A stretch of DNA of 64,000 bases from Crocodylus rhombifer (taxonomy: Eukaryota > Chordata > Crocodylia > Crocodylidae), in the NCBI GenBank assembly GCA_038503035.1, contig JAVSML010001079.1, forward strand, positions 62,001 through 126,000, in the 5' to 3' direction. Positions 45,951-56,540 of this stretch are shown in pieces; position 1 is the first letter of the stretch; each line of letters opens with the position of its first letter. The notes under the pieces were generated by a model. The model searched no databases, had not been told where the DNA came from, and was given only the letters and a program-made list of their open reading frames with translations. The translations under genes were made by a program, and so were the position numbers.

Positions 45951-47511
45951 CAGGGGAGGGCAATTATTTTGGCTGGAGGTCTGCTTAAGGAGTTTTGGTG
46001 AGCTGTCAAGGACTGCATGGGTAGCTCCACCCCTTGACAGTTGCCCTGCCCGCTGGTTGCCATCTTGGGACTGGAAATCTCCCCCTTAGCCCGTGACCTT
46101 TGCCACCAGAAGTCCTTGCCCTTGACCCCAGAAATACTCCTTTTGGGAGGGAGGGGTTGCCATCTTAGAGTCAGATGAAAACCAAATCATAATTAAAAGT
46201 CAAACACCTACTTTAACCTATTTAAATTTTATTACAAAAATATTGTTGCCATGATTTGTATTTGCATGCTATAGAGAGAGTGGATTGCATATTAACTCAG
46301 AAGTAAATTCTTAGTCTTTTGTAGGGTGTGTATGTATGGTAGGGTGTGAGTGTGTATGTATGGTGGGGTGTGGGTATATGATGGAGTGTGTGGGTGTGTG
46401 CGTATGGTAGGGTGTGTGTGCATAGGGGGGTTGTGAGATAGTGAGGCTGTGTGTTGTGCAGGGGGGCATAGGGTATTTGGGGGATTGTGTATATGTGGAG
46501 GGTTGTGGGGCCAGGGTGTGGGTGTGTGGGGTTTGTGGGGTGTGAAGGGGATGGGGTATGTGGGGACCCCCCACAGGCCCCCCCATCGTGCAGCAGCAGG
46601 TGGGGGTGCTCAGGGAGCTCATGCCTGGCACAGTTGCTTGGCAGGGTGCAGTTATGACCAGTGCTTCACATCATGGCGAGGGGCATAGCCTCTGCTAGAC
46701 AGTCTGTTTCACCAGCATTCTCTGCATGCATGTGCAGCCCCTCCACTAACCAGGCACAGGATGGAAGCCCCAAACCCCTCTCCCACCAGTGTTGTGCAAC
46801 ATGGAAGGGATGTCCCAGATGCCTTCCCCTGGGGAGTAGAGAAGGCATTCCTCTCCAGTACCTGTGGCTGCCATCCCATGCCTGGCAAGTGCAAGGGCTG
46901 CACATGTGCGTGGGGAGTGCCAGCGATACAGACTGCCCAGCAAGGGCTGTTCACCTTCCCACGATGTGCAGTGCCGGCCAGAGCTGTGCCCTATCGGGTG
47001 CCTGTGCACTGAGAGCCCTTGCCTGCTGCTGTTGCCACTGCCTGCCAGGCTGTGCACCATGGGGGGAGTGTGTGAGGGATCCCCATCCTCCCACCCTCCC
47101 TTGCACCCACACGTTGCCCATCCGAGCTCTGTACTATTGCTGCTCCCTGGGCTCTGTGCTGCTGCCAGGCCCAGCCCCACGCTCTGTCCTCCTGTTGCTT
47201 CTCTACGTGTTGCCTGGAATCAGCAGGAGACCAGGGAAGTGGAACAGGTCCCCAGGGGCTGCAGGCAGCAGCAGCAGCAGCAGTCCCACCTGGAAGCTGT
47301 GTGCTGGCTAGGCCAGCCTGTTCCGCCCACAAGGGTGGGAGCAAGGCACAATAGGGTATGTTTGGGGGAATATGTACATGTGGGAGCCTTGCTCCCTCCC
47401 TTGCGAGAAGAAGGGCTGGACAAGGCACAATTTGCTGGTGGGCCCAGTGGGCTGGGTGAAAGTGCTTGGTGGGCTAGATTCAGCCTGTGGGCCATATTTT
47501 GCCGATCCCTG
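45951..47511. mobile_element. 1.56-kb Charlie-like hAT element, non-autonomous
   Basis: The left end CAGGGGAGGGCAATTATTTT pairs with the right end AAATATGGCCC-inverse ...GCCGATCCCTG (to 47511). The inner right end GGCTAGATTCAGCCTGTGGG matches the usual Charlie-like layout. Flanks ATCTGTTG (45943-45950) and ATCTATTG (47512-47519) agree at 7 of 8. The interior has a GT-rich block (46321-46560), a GC-rich block and a CAG run (47265-47283). Frames of up to 228 codons here are compositional and show no transposase motif. Confidence 0.86.
46321..46562. repeat. GT-rich degenerate minisatellite
   Basis: Repeated GGTGTGTGTGTGGG-like words on the plus strand inside the hAT element. G-tracts could support quadruplexes. 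Confidence 0.8.
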
Positions 47512-47519
47512 ATCTATTG

Positions 47520-48700
47520 GAAGGGGAGATTTGATCTTCTATCTCTCTAGTGTCTTTAGAGGAAAATGGAAAACCACTTGAACCATGGTTCCAATCACAC
47601 ACCTGGTAATGCTTAAAGTTATGCAAGTGACAAACAGGATAGGTAAAAAAAATCCACAGAAATCTTTTTAATGAAATTTTTTTGTGTTTTTCCCCTGATT
47701 TTTTTCCCTCAGAATGTTTTCTTTTTTTCCTTGAATGTTTTTTCACTATAAAATAATAACCCCACAATCAGATTTTGGGGTGGGTCTTTTTTATTTTTAG
47801 CAGTTTCCAGGAGATTTGTTTCAGTTTTTGGATTTTTATAGTTTAATTTTTTTCTGGAAAAGAAAAATTCCAGGCAACAATAATGAATAGTCCAGTCAAA
47901 GACTATAGGGCTGTGTGTAAAGTCAAGCACTTTACTACATGTAGGGGCAAATCATGCATGAGAAAAAGTTCAATAAGAACTGTGTTAGTAGGTAAAGCTG
48001 TATTTTATTCTGTTTTTCCTCCGTTCTCTTCCCTCGTCTTGTCCTAGCACCTGATATCAGATACATTCATTTCAACCTATTAGGTTCAATTCAGCTGGGG
48101 GGGGGAGGAGGGGCAAGGAAGGAGGGAGGTGAAGAGTAAACAGCAACGGGCTTCAAAGCTTCTTGAATGTAGAGACTCCTGGAAGACCCCACTTGGACCA
48201 ACTGGTGAGTTCACAGAACTCACAGCACATGCAGAGCTTCCAGTAGGAGCTGTGTTGATATGCTGGTGAGCTCTGAGAGCTCGCTGCACATGCATCACAC
48301 AGCCAAATAGGAGATGCAACCTTGCCACCACCACTTGTGGATCCAGTCCCAGACACAGGCTGAGTGCTGGGTCTGAGAAGCATCAAATCATTTTAATTTG
48401 ATGGGGAGTTGTGGCCCAGACAACTTCATTATTTTCGAGGGATGGAACAAATGTCTCTGTTCATGGTGGAACCTCAGTGGAACAGTGCAAATAAAAGCCC
48501 TGACTTTGTATTTAAACTAAAGTGCATTGTTCCTCTGGCATTTAGAGTGACTTGCTCTCAGGGGCCCCAGTAGTCCTGCTCAGACAGCATGTGCTTGTTG
48601 AGATGAGGGTCTGGCTGGGGCTGAGTCTGTACTCCACCCTCATCCCATTAGCCACTGGAGACCTCAGCTAGCAGCTGCTCCAAGGAGTCCTCGCCATGGA
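47520..48700. other. Unclassified sequence with a dyad-bearing repeat pair
   Basis: G-tract at 48097-48117. Two related units about 61 bp apart begin at CTGGTGAG (48202 and 48263), each with an internal dyad and each followed by GCACATGCA. No gene seen. Confidence 0.4.
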
Positions 48701-49907
48701 TGTAACAACCCCCAATTTTCTTTTTTAAAAATATATATAGAAATGCATTCCCTTCCCCAACTATTTCTAGCTTTTTCTCTCCCTCTCTATTCCTTATAGA
48801 TAATTATGAGTAAGCTAAGACATAGGATAAGCTTTAGCATTTTGTTTTGCTAGCAAGTTTTTTTCCCCCTTTCTCCTTTGCAAATAAGTGTCCTGCTATT
48901 TTGATATGGATATCCACTGTTTTATATCATATAATTATTATGTTTATTTTGATTGTTACTGTTTTATATTGTGTGATTACTGTTTTACTAATTTTTTACT
49001 GTTTTTTTTTAATTGATACTATAGGATTACATGTGTAAATTAGCATAAGTCATGTTAAGACATGTCAAGTCCCCATGTTGTGTCCCCTACCCCAGCATAC
49101 CTTATTGTAACTCTGTTGTAACTATGTGACTCATGACCCCCCTCCCATGTAAACTGGTTCCTTGAGTGAGTGGGTGATTGATAAACAATGGAAGTAGGTC
49201 TAAAAATCATTCTCCCTGAATGACCAAACCATTAACTTGACAACTCAACCATCACCCTGCATTGACCCTCCCTGGCTCAAGATTTGGAAAACAAAGACTG
49301 CTGCAGAAACCAACCAACCCACAGACACCTGAAACTGCATGTCCTCGTCTGGAGTGCATGTGCTCAGTACACCAGGGCTGTCCCTTGCCTGGGCATGCCC
49401 TTGCCACTAGGGTCATAGAAGGTCTGCCCCTATAAAGAGGAGTAGTGAAGACAGACCCAATGGGAGCACCATTTCCATCTGGATCAGACCAGCTCCACGT
49501 CACACTACCTATCCACCACAGAGGCTCTGCCAGTGACCCCCTCTGGACAACACCTTGCTGAAGGAGATCCTGACTGGCCATTGCGTATCAAATCTCAGCC
49601 TGGGATAGGTAGATATTTCCTCCTCCAACTTGGATCCTGTCTCTTTCCTCCCAGACTTGAGCACCTCTACTAAGCCTCTTTGATCCCTGATACCATTGTG
49701 TGTGTGTGCGTGTGTGTGAGTGGGTGCAAAGGAACAAATAAGCTCAATAGCCCATATATTGTGTCACCATCTTTTTCCATTCAATAAACCCTTTGTTATT
49801 TGGAACCCCAAGCTGGGTTGTGTTTTACTGCAGCCAATCCCCGTCCCCATCTTCATTCCAGTCCCTCTTGGCTCCAACCCCCCCTTCAGGGGGTCCTCTC
49901 AACTACA
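48701..49907 (+). mobile_element. Solo-LTR-like element with TATA box and poly(A) signal
   Basis: Begins TGTAACAACCCCCAATT. It contains a TATA box (CCCCTATAAAGAGG, TATAAA at 49431) and a canonical AATAAA at 49783-49788, the order expected of U3-R-U5. TG...CA style ends can be drawn at 49832 (TTTTACTGCA) or 49907 (CTCAACTACA). No matching target duplication was found and no viral genes are adjacent. It is interpreted as an endogenous-retrovirus-type solo LTR. The right boundary is uncertain. Confidence 0.55.
49697..49720. repeat. GT microsatellite
   Basis: TGTGTGTGTGTGCGTGTGTG, within the LTR-like element. Confidence 0.9.
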
Positions 49908-49952
49908 CCTCTCCTTTGCTTGCTGCTTCTCAGCCCTCTTTCTTCCCTGCTG

Positions 49953-50185
49953 TTACTCTGTTCACCACCTTTCTGCTGCCTTCTGCCCTGCTCTCACTGC
50001 TTTCAGCCTCCTTTCTGCCCCTTTCTGCTCCCCTCCTGCTGCCTCCTGGCCTCATCTGCCCTGCTCTTACTCCATTCACCACCTTTCTGCTGCCTTCTGC
50101 CCCACTCTTGCCACTTTCCACCCCTTTCCACTCTCCTCCTGCCACCTCCCGGCCCTGTCTGTCCTGCTTTTACTCCGTTCCTACT
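49953..50185. repeat. Pyrimidine-rich tandem repeat, ~103-114 bp unit
   Basis: TTACTCTGTTCACCACCTTT at 49953 recurs as TTACTCCATTCACCACCTTT at 50067, and a third unit starts TTTACTCCGTTCC near 50169. Intervening text (CTGCTGCCTTCTGCCC, CTCCTCCTGC) repeats in order. The 190-198-codon frames over this tract arise because a C/T-only strand has few stops. Confidence 0.8.
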
Positions 50186-50700
50186 TTTGAACTCTGTCCC
50201 GGCCCTGCCTCTTGCATTTGTTCTAACTCCCGTTCCCATTCTCCATTGTCTCCAAGTTCCCTCCCTACCTCCAGTTTTCCCTTTTTCTATTCCCCAGCTT
50301 TGCCTTCACTGTCTCTTACCACCTTTCTCTGCTACCTGGCTTTGTCCAGAGCCCCAGTTTCTCAGCCTTAGCTCCTCTCCAGTCTACCAGTTCTAATCCT
50401 AGCCTCAGCAACTTTTGTTCTCTCATTTTTTTCTCTCTCTCATCTTAACCCCCATACATCTCCCTCCCTTCCCTTCCTTCTGGAAATATTTGACCCTTGA
50501 CTCCCCCTCCCATAATCATCAAGCACCCTAGGTAACCCAAGTATCCCAAGCACACATATACACACCACACCACCCAAGTTAGGAACTCACCTGTGTGTAT
50601 GTGTAGGTGGGTGGTATGTGTGTGAACTGGCGAATGTATATATATATATATCATCGTGTGCATGATATACGAATTAGTAATCCATGTATGTGTATTGGGT
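50186..50700. other. Pyrimidine-rich and TA/TG low-complexity sequence
   Basis: Continues C/T-rich to about 50530, then CACA/TGTG and a TATATA run at 50637-50650. No gene. Confidence 0.5.
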
Positions 50701-50754
50701 ATGTGGGTATTGACATCTGATTTTTGTCTAATTTTGAGAGTTGGCTTGACCCCA

Positions 50755-51142
50755 CAGGACAACATGGGCGTGTATGTGGAAAGTTTCATGGACACTCCAG
50801 TCTCCTGCCCCTTCTGTGGGCAAAGGGAGACCCTGGTGCACATGACCTTCGAGTGCACCAGGCTGCAGCCCCTCCACTCCACCTCCACCTCCACCTCCAT
50901 CTCCAGAACCTCCTCTTGAGGTTCTGGTTAATGTTCACCCCCCACACCCCACCTTTTTTGTTTTTGGTCACCCCAACCATGGCCCCATCAAGTCCCAAGA
51001 CCTCCTAGTCAACCTCCTCCTGGCCCTGGCCAAGTGGGCCTTGTACTTGTCCAGGAAGGAGGCTCTGGCTGAGAAGGTGCCCCAAGACTGTGGGGCCACT
51101 TTCCTCTCGCTTGTCTTTGCACATTTCTGGGCAGAGCTCTAG
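50755..51142 (+). mobile_element. C-terminal tail of a Tx1/L1-like LINE ORF2
   Basis: From 50764 the frame reads MGVYVESFMDTPVSCPFCGQ then RETLVHMTFECTRLQP, a CPFCG...ET..H....C zinc-knuckle as in C-termini of Tx1-like non-LTR retrotransposons. A CCACCT expansion (about 50876-50900) shifts the frame, which then reads LQNLLLRFWLMFTPHTPPFL. A third block from about 50999 reads DLLVNLLLALAKWALYLSRK, ending ...FAHFWAEL and a stop at 51140-51142. The order of blocks and the terminal stop fit a real ORF2 end. The catalytic domain is absent, so it is a dead fragment. Confidence 0.75.
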
Positions 51143-53455
51143 TGGGCAGCTCTTTGGATGCCTTTGAGGACCGGTGGGTACAGCCCAGGGGGCTCTGCTC
51201 GGTGTCCCCTTCAGGCACATTTATTTTCACATTTTGACCCTTTGACCCATGCCACACTCCTGTCCTGTTTTTTGTATTGGTTGTTCCAAGTATTTTGTTC
51301 TGTCATCCATCCATTAGCCCCACACAATAGGGGCTATTAGTTAGCAGCACGGGCCTCAGGGCCCACGATAATTGGGTGATACAAATAGTCAGGGGCCCTA
51401 ATAGGCAGCCTAGCCTGGGGTAATTGCCTAGTGAGCCACGCCTGCCTGAGGCTTTGACTGGCAGGCCTACCCCAACTAATGACTCCAGCTGTCTACTGCC
51501 TGGGCCTCTTGATTGGGTGCTGGGAGAGCAATGCCTCCACTTAGCTTCAGCTGTGGCAGCATATTTCTGGATTGCCAGCAGTTCCTGCTGACAGTCTGTT
51601 CTGGTAAGCCTCTGTGATCTTGACCCTGTTCATGGATTCTGGTTTTGGATTTTTCCTTTGGATCTGGCAATTTAGCCATTCACTGTTGAACTTAGACTTG
51701 GCTGTGATTTGGACCTTGTTGTGGGATTTCCCCTGGATCTGGTAAGTTGGTATCTGTTTACAGACCCCAAATTGGGCTTGTTTTTGGGATCTGGCCCTGT
51801 TTGTGGCCCTCTTCTGGTGGCCCAACTATATATGTGACTTGGTCTGTTACATTCCTATGGGTGAAAAGAACTAATTGAGACTAGCTTAGAAGATGTGAAC
51901 TTGTCACTGTCCCACTCCTCCTCTGGCTTTCCAGGGAACAATTCCATGTTTGGACTGCAAACTTACTGTTCACAGTGGCAGCACTCAGAAACCTGTCATG
52001 TAGCTCTGTGTGCCAGGTCCTACACAGGCAGCAGTGTAGTACTTATGCTTGTGTGGCACCACAGGTGGAAAAATTAATTAACATAGACTCTCAGATATGC
52101 AAATCAATCTGCCCTCCAGGCCATGCACATTCATTGCCATGCTGCTTCTGGTCTGAATGGTAGCAAATGCACATAGAATTACACAGGGTATCCGAAGATA
52201 CCACAACTGGGCCTGGCAAGCTTGTGGTTTATGCATAGCTCAAGAATATTACCTGCCATATTGGTGTTAGATACTTGAAGACCAGTCAAGTTCCTGTTGT
52301 GGTATAGGTGTTGCAGAAAAATAGAACTCCATATGGTTGCTACCTTAAAGAAGTTACATTTGCTCCACAGCCTTCCTCAATTTGGAAAGCATCTTGTGCA
52401 TGGGTCTCCCTGAACATCTCCACTGTATCCTCATAGGATGCAAACTGACTTTATCCCTTTGGAGACCCAGCACTATATATAGTGATCCTTGTTCAGGCCA
52501 ACCATTGGATTTGAACTCCAGATTTTCAGCTACAAAAGCATAGGGTGAATGAGAGACAAAATTCTAACAGGTAGTAGTTGTTGTAGGATAGGAAAGGGCC
52601 AAAGATCTGTCAATGTAGCTTATATATACTTCCCCCATCCAGAGAAGTGCCTCCTAAATTGCATGAAGTCCACTAGAGCACAAGCAGCCTTTGGTTCCTG
52701 ACTTTTTATAAGTGACCAAACTCTCCGCATTAATGGAGTTTGAATTAGAAGCCTGTATCTCAGCCAGGGGAGTGAGTTCAATAGCTGATAGCTGTAGTAG
52801 ACTCTAGTACCCTAATATACAGTGTGTGTGCGTCTGCTCATTCAGCTGAGCTTTTTGAATACATAGCCCAAGCCTGCCTTTAACTAGAGAAATCTTTGTC
52901 CTTTTTTAAAAATGATTGCTGTTGAAATAAGCCAAACAAACAAAATGAAAGAATTATAATAAAAAAACCCCAAAAGAAAAGTTTTTCTAACAAACAGGTC
53001 TGCAAGGTTACAATAGGAGCTTTCACAACTTTAGACATCAAAGTGTCTTCTTTCCAGGTATAAGTAAAAATAGTCTTTAAAAAAATGAATAATAATTTCA
53101 AAAGTTCTTCAATTTTGCCCCAATATATTGTCCAATTTGCACAGCAAAATACAGTGGAAATGGGGCATAAAAATTTAAGTTAAAACAGTCAGTCCCTGAG
53201 GAAAATGCACTGGGGAAAATTATAGCTTACAGCATGAAAAATGAAGATGAAAAGGACATTTGATGAATATTTGACTTTTTTCAATGGCTAGATATGCCCA
53301 TCCAAAATCTGCAGTGAAAACAAAATAACAAATTATCTGTAAGGCCTTGCATTTCATTCCTTACCGAATATATTAATTCTGTCCCCAGAACAAAAAAAAA
53401 CCCCAAACCAATTAACATAAAAAATTGCTAGGGACTGCTGAAAGCACAACACCTA
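51143..53455. other. LINE 3' flank and unclassified sequence
   Basis: The first 200 bp are probably LINE 3' UTR. GGATTTTTCCTTTGGATCTGG (51646) and GGGATTTCCCCTGGATCTGG (51723) form a 77-bp-spaced repeat pair. The rest is unclassified, with no exon. Confidence 0.4.
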
Positions 53456-53461
53456 GTGGGT

Positions 53462-53637
53462 ATATCTATTACACAATTACCTTGTTAACTGCACAATACA
53501 TTTAGACAGGATACATGTGCAAATTAACTATGGCACCTTAAAAATGTCCAACCAGCTATAAAATTATTGCTTGAAAATGTGTATTAACTTTATAGCTGGT
53601 TTCTATCCATCTTTAATTTGCATATGTAGGTAATCCT
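53462..53637. mobile_element. Fold-back MITE
   Basis: AGGATACATGTGCAAATTA (53509) is inverted as TAATTTGCATATGTAGGTAATCCT (53614-53637). An inner pair CCAGCTATAAA / TTTATAGCTGG lies at 53551 and 53590. The left end before 53509 is approximate. Confidence 0.65.
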
Positions 53638-54027
53638 GTGGTCTCCCAGTTGAAAAGGTGTGGTGGCATTCCAGGCAGTGGCTGAGAGACCACAGCTGCT
53701 GCAGTCTCCTGGCTGTGGGGTGCTCCATGCACCCTTGCCATTGAGAAACTGCAGCAACACTCCATGACTGAAGGGTCTGAAAGTCCAGTGCAGCTAGGAC
53801 CGAGAGCCCCATCAGGTGTGAGACTGTCTTACCTGCATGTGGTCCCTGTGGCTGGGAGCCCAATCATCAAAGGGGGCTCCCAGATGTGGGACTGTACTTG
53901 GCAATGCAGGGGGAGGCCAGGCTCAGGTTCCCTTTACACTGGCAGTAAGGCACAATTGGATCTTCTGTGTGATCCTGTAATCAGGCCTCCTACCATGCAT
54001 TTGTGGCATGGAAGAAGTGTGATTGTG
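53638..54027. other. Unclassified sequence
   Basis: No recognised repeat or coding signal. Confidence 0.35.
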
Positions 54028-54035
54028 TGGATCAC

Positions 54036-54803
54036 TAGGGCTATGCAAAGCTTCGGTCCCTGATTTGATTCAGTGGAGATTTGGGTTGATTCAGTGGCCT
54101 AATCTCTGAATCTGAATGGAATCAGGAGACCCTTTAATCTCTCTGAATCAAATCAGAACCCTCCAAATCAATTTGGAGAGATTCGGAAAGATTTGATGAT
54201 TTAGACATAGACACAGCTTTAAATGTTTTTTCTACATACCTCAAGGTAGCAGGTGGATTGTGTATGCTGAGGTGCTGAGGTAGATGGAGCATCCCACAGG
54301 AGCATGGGGGATCCCCTGTGTGCTTGGCAGCAGACCCAGAAGTGGACCAGATGCACTTCCAGTCCACTTCTGGGTTTGACGGGGAGCGCACTGGGGCTGG
54401 TGTCTCCTGGGTCTGGGAGGGTGGGAAGCTGGGGTCCCCCTGTGGCTGATCGCCAATGGGGGGTTGATCCCCATTTGCTGAGTGGTAGACCTGGAAGTGG
54501 ACCAGAAGTACTTCCAGTTCACTGCTGAGCATGTGTGGGCCCCACCCTGTGCTCCTGTGGGATGCTCCATCTGCCCCAGCATCACAGTGTTCATGAGCTG
54601 TGCCTGGTATCTCAAAGTATGTAGAAAAAATATTTAAAGCTGTGTCTATGGCCGAATCACTGATTCTTCGAATCAGCATTGAGTCTTCAGATCTGTATTC
54701 GGCCAAATCGAATCAGGTACAGTGGTCTGAATCAATTAATCAAATCACTGTCCCCGATTTGGGCCAAACCTAAATAGAATATGGTCCATTTCACGCACCC
54801 CTA
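54036..54803. mobile_element. 768-bp nearly palindromic GATTC-type hAT-like element
   Basis: The left end TAGGGCTATGCAAAGC and right end CACGCACCCCTA are inverted. Flanks TGGATCAC (54028-54035) and TGGTTCAC (54804-54811) match at 7 of 8. GATTC-type words fill both sides. Inversion continues inward: CTTTAAATGTTTTTTCTACA (from 54212) mirrors TGTAGAAAAAATATTTAAAG (to 54640), and GATGGAGCATCCCACAGGAG mirrors CTCCTGTGGGATGCTCCATC. The centre has AGAAGTGGAC/GTCCACTTCT hairpins. Closely related to the interrupted copy at 10391. Frames up to 190 codons are not credible genes. Confidence 0.9.
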
Positions 54804-54811
54804 TGGTTCAC

Positions 54812-56540
54812 ACACTAGACCCAGTCATGCCTTTACCTGTATGTCTAGATGAGACCTCAGTTCTCCCAAATTTTCGGGTACTCGGGTTGGAAATTCCTTC
54901 TTGGCTCACTTCAAGTGACTGTATGGTGGGGAGGGGGCATGTCTATATGGTGGTAGATCCTGGCAAAGCCTGCTTTATTTAAGATTGAAAAGCCCTAGGA
55001 ATTATGGAAATGTTTGGCTTGAGTCCACATGTCCACTGCTGGGCAGCTTGTCACTGTATGAAGTTTTTTTTCTTGAGTCCTCTGGGTCTGACCCTAAACC
55101 AGATCCAACTGTCCCTAATAATTAAATTTCAATGTCTCAAGCTAGGAAAGGGAAGGGTATTGGTGTTTGAATCTGAAACATGTTAAAGAGCATGTAAGTG
55201 GCCATGTTTACAGTTACTGAGGAATTTGGGGCCCACACTTGGGTGTCAGGGTGGCAGGGGAAGATCACATTATTACAGGTCTGACCAGTGGCTGAATCAA
55301 AAAGACAGTAATGCATTGTTTTAGGGCCCTTTTTGCATACCTGGTGTTGCTGGTAGGTGTTGTAAGACTTTGGCCCCTTTCTGGTTGGCACCTTCCTTCC
55401 CAGTGACGTCAAGGTGAGACTGTACCCTGGGGCCATCTAGATGGTTCTGAGCACTGCTCCTACTTGCCTGCCATGACTTTGAAGCTGATAGATGGGGAGG
55501 CAGTTCCCTGTTGGTGGTCCCAGAGATGTTATGGCCCTGGTCTTTCTTCATTGAGCTCCAAATATCCTCTTTACTCCACCCATACCATATCCATGGCTTG
55601 GGAGGGCTCTGCTCCCCGTAATCTTCCCTGGGATGATCACTTCTTACCCATGAGGCCTGCCCAAGTGGGGTTGGGTATGTTTGGCTGTCGATCTCTCCAG
55701 ATAACTAAAACATGCCCTGCGAGGGGTAATAATAACTTAGAAGTTTCTTCAGTAAAGGCGCAGATGTTCGGCGTCTGCCGACAAAGTATAATGGGACTCT
55801 GGCTCTCCAGGACCCTTATACCTCCCTGGGATGGGTGAGTGAATCTACATCTGTCCCTCCGGTTACTTTTACCAGGGACCAGCAGGCTAGGAGTTAATCA
55901 CTCCTGTTCCCACCACCTGGTGGAGGTCACCTCTTCCCCACTGGACTCTGGGCCAGTCGCTGTCTGCTCCTCCCTCTTCAGCCAGCTGCCTGCTGGGTCC
56001 TGTCGTCACTTGCCGCCCTCCCTCATCAGGGTACCTGAATGCTCCAGAGCTGCCTGGTCTTCACTCACAATGGCAGGGATGACCTCCTTCTCCCTGCCTT
56101 GCCCTTCCGGCCAACTTCGGCTCCCTGAGCCTTGACCTGTGGTTTTCCTCACTGGGGTTTCCTGGCAGAAGCTGGGGCATCTTGCCCTGTGCCCAGCTCC
56201 GCTGCTCCTACCCAGCTCCACCTCCTGTCTCTCCCAGCCAGAGTTCTGCCTCTCCCTGCTCACCACCTGTCTCTCCCTGGTAGCGCTTTCCATTCCTTCC
56301 AAGCAACTGGGTGTTTCTCCAGCTGCCTTTTGAGCAGCCTGCACTGATTTTACACCCTGCCTCTGGGGCTCGCCGATCCGTAGGCTCAGGCAACTGCAGA
56401 ACTGCTGAGCCTGCATTGGCATGTTCTTGCAGTTGCTGCTCGTCTCGGTCCCTGCGGTGAGTATTGGGGCTTGTCAGGTGGGATCCCGGGACATGTTGGG
56501 AGGGGGGCTTCTGCCTTCCCTCCCACACCTGGATAGAACA
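54812..56540. other. Unclassified, GC-rich after ~55.6 kb
   Basis: TTGGGGCTTGTCAGGTGGGA at 56464 resembles a retroviral tRNA-primer-site region, which might mark a decayed endogenous retrovirus leader. No supporting LTR ends or viral frames were found. No host exon supported. Confidence 0.35.

Noticed and set aside
46661..47550. 216- and 228-codon frames inside the hAT element
   Set aside because: Open in two plus frames and on the minus strand at once in GC-rich DNA. No hAT dimerisation or DDE-type motif recognised.
49793..50396. Overlapping 192- and 198-codon frames
   Set aside because: The strand is almost only C and T over a tandem repeat, so stops are rare in several frames at once. 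The peptides are Pro/Ser/Leu low complexity.
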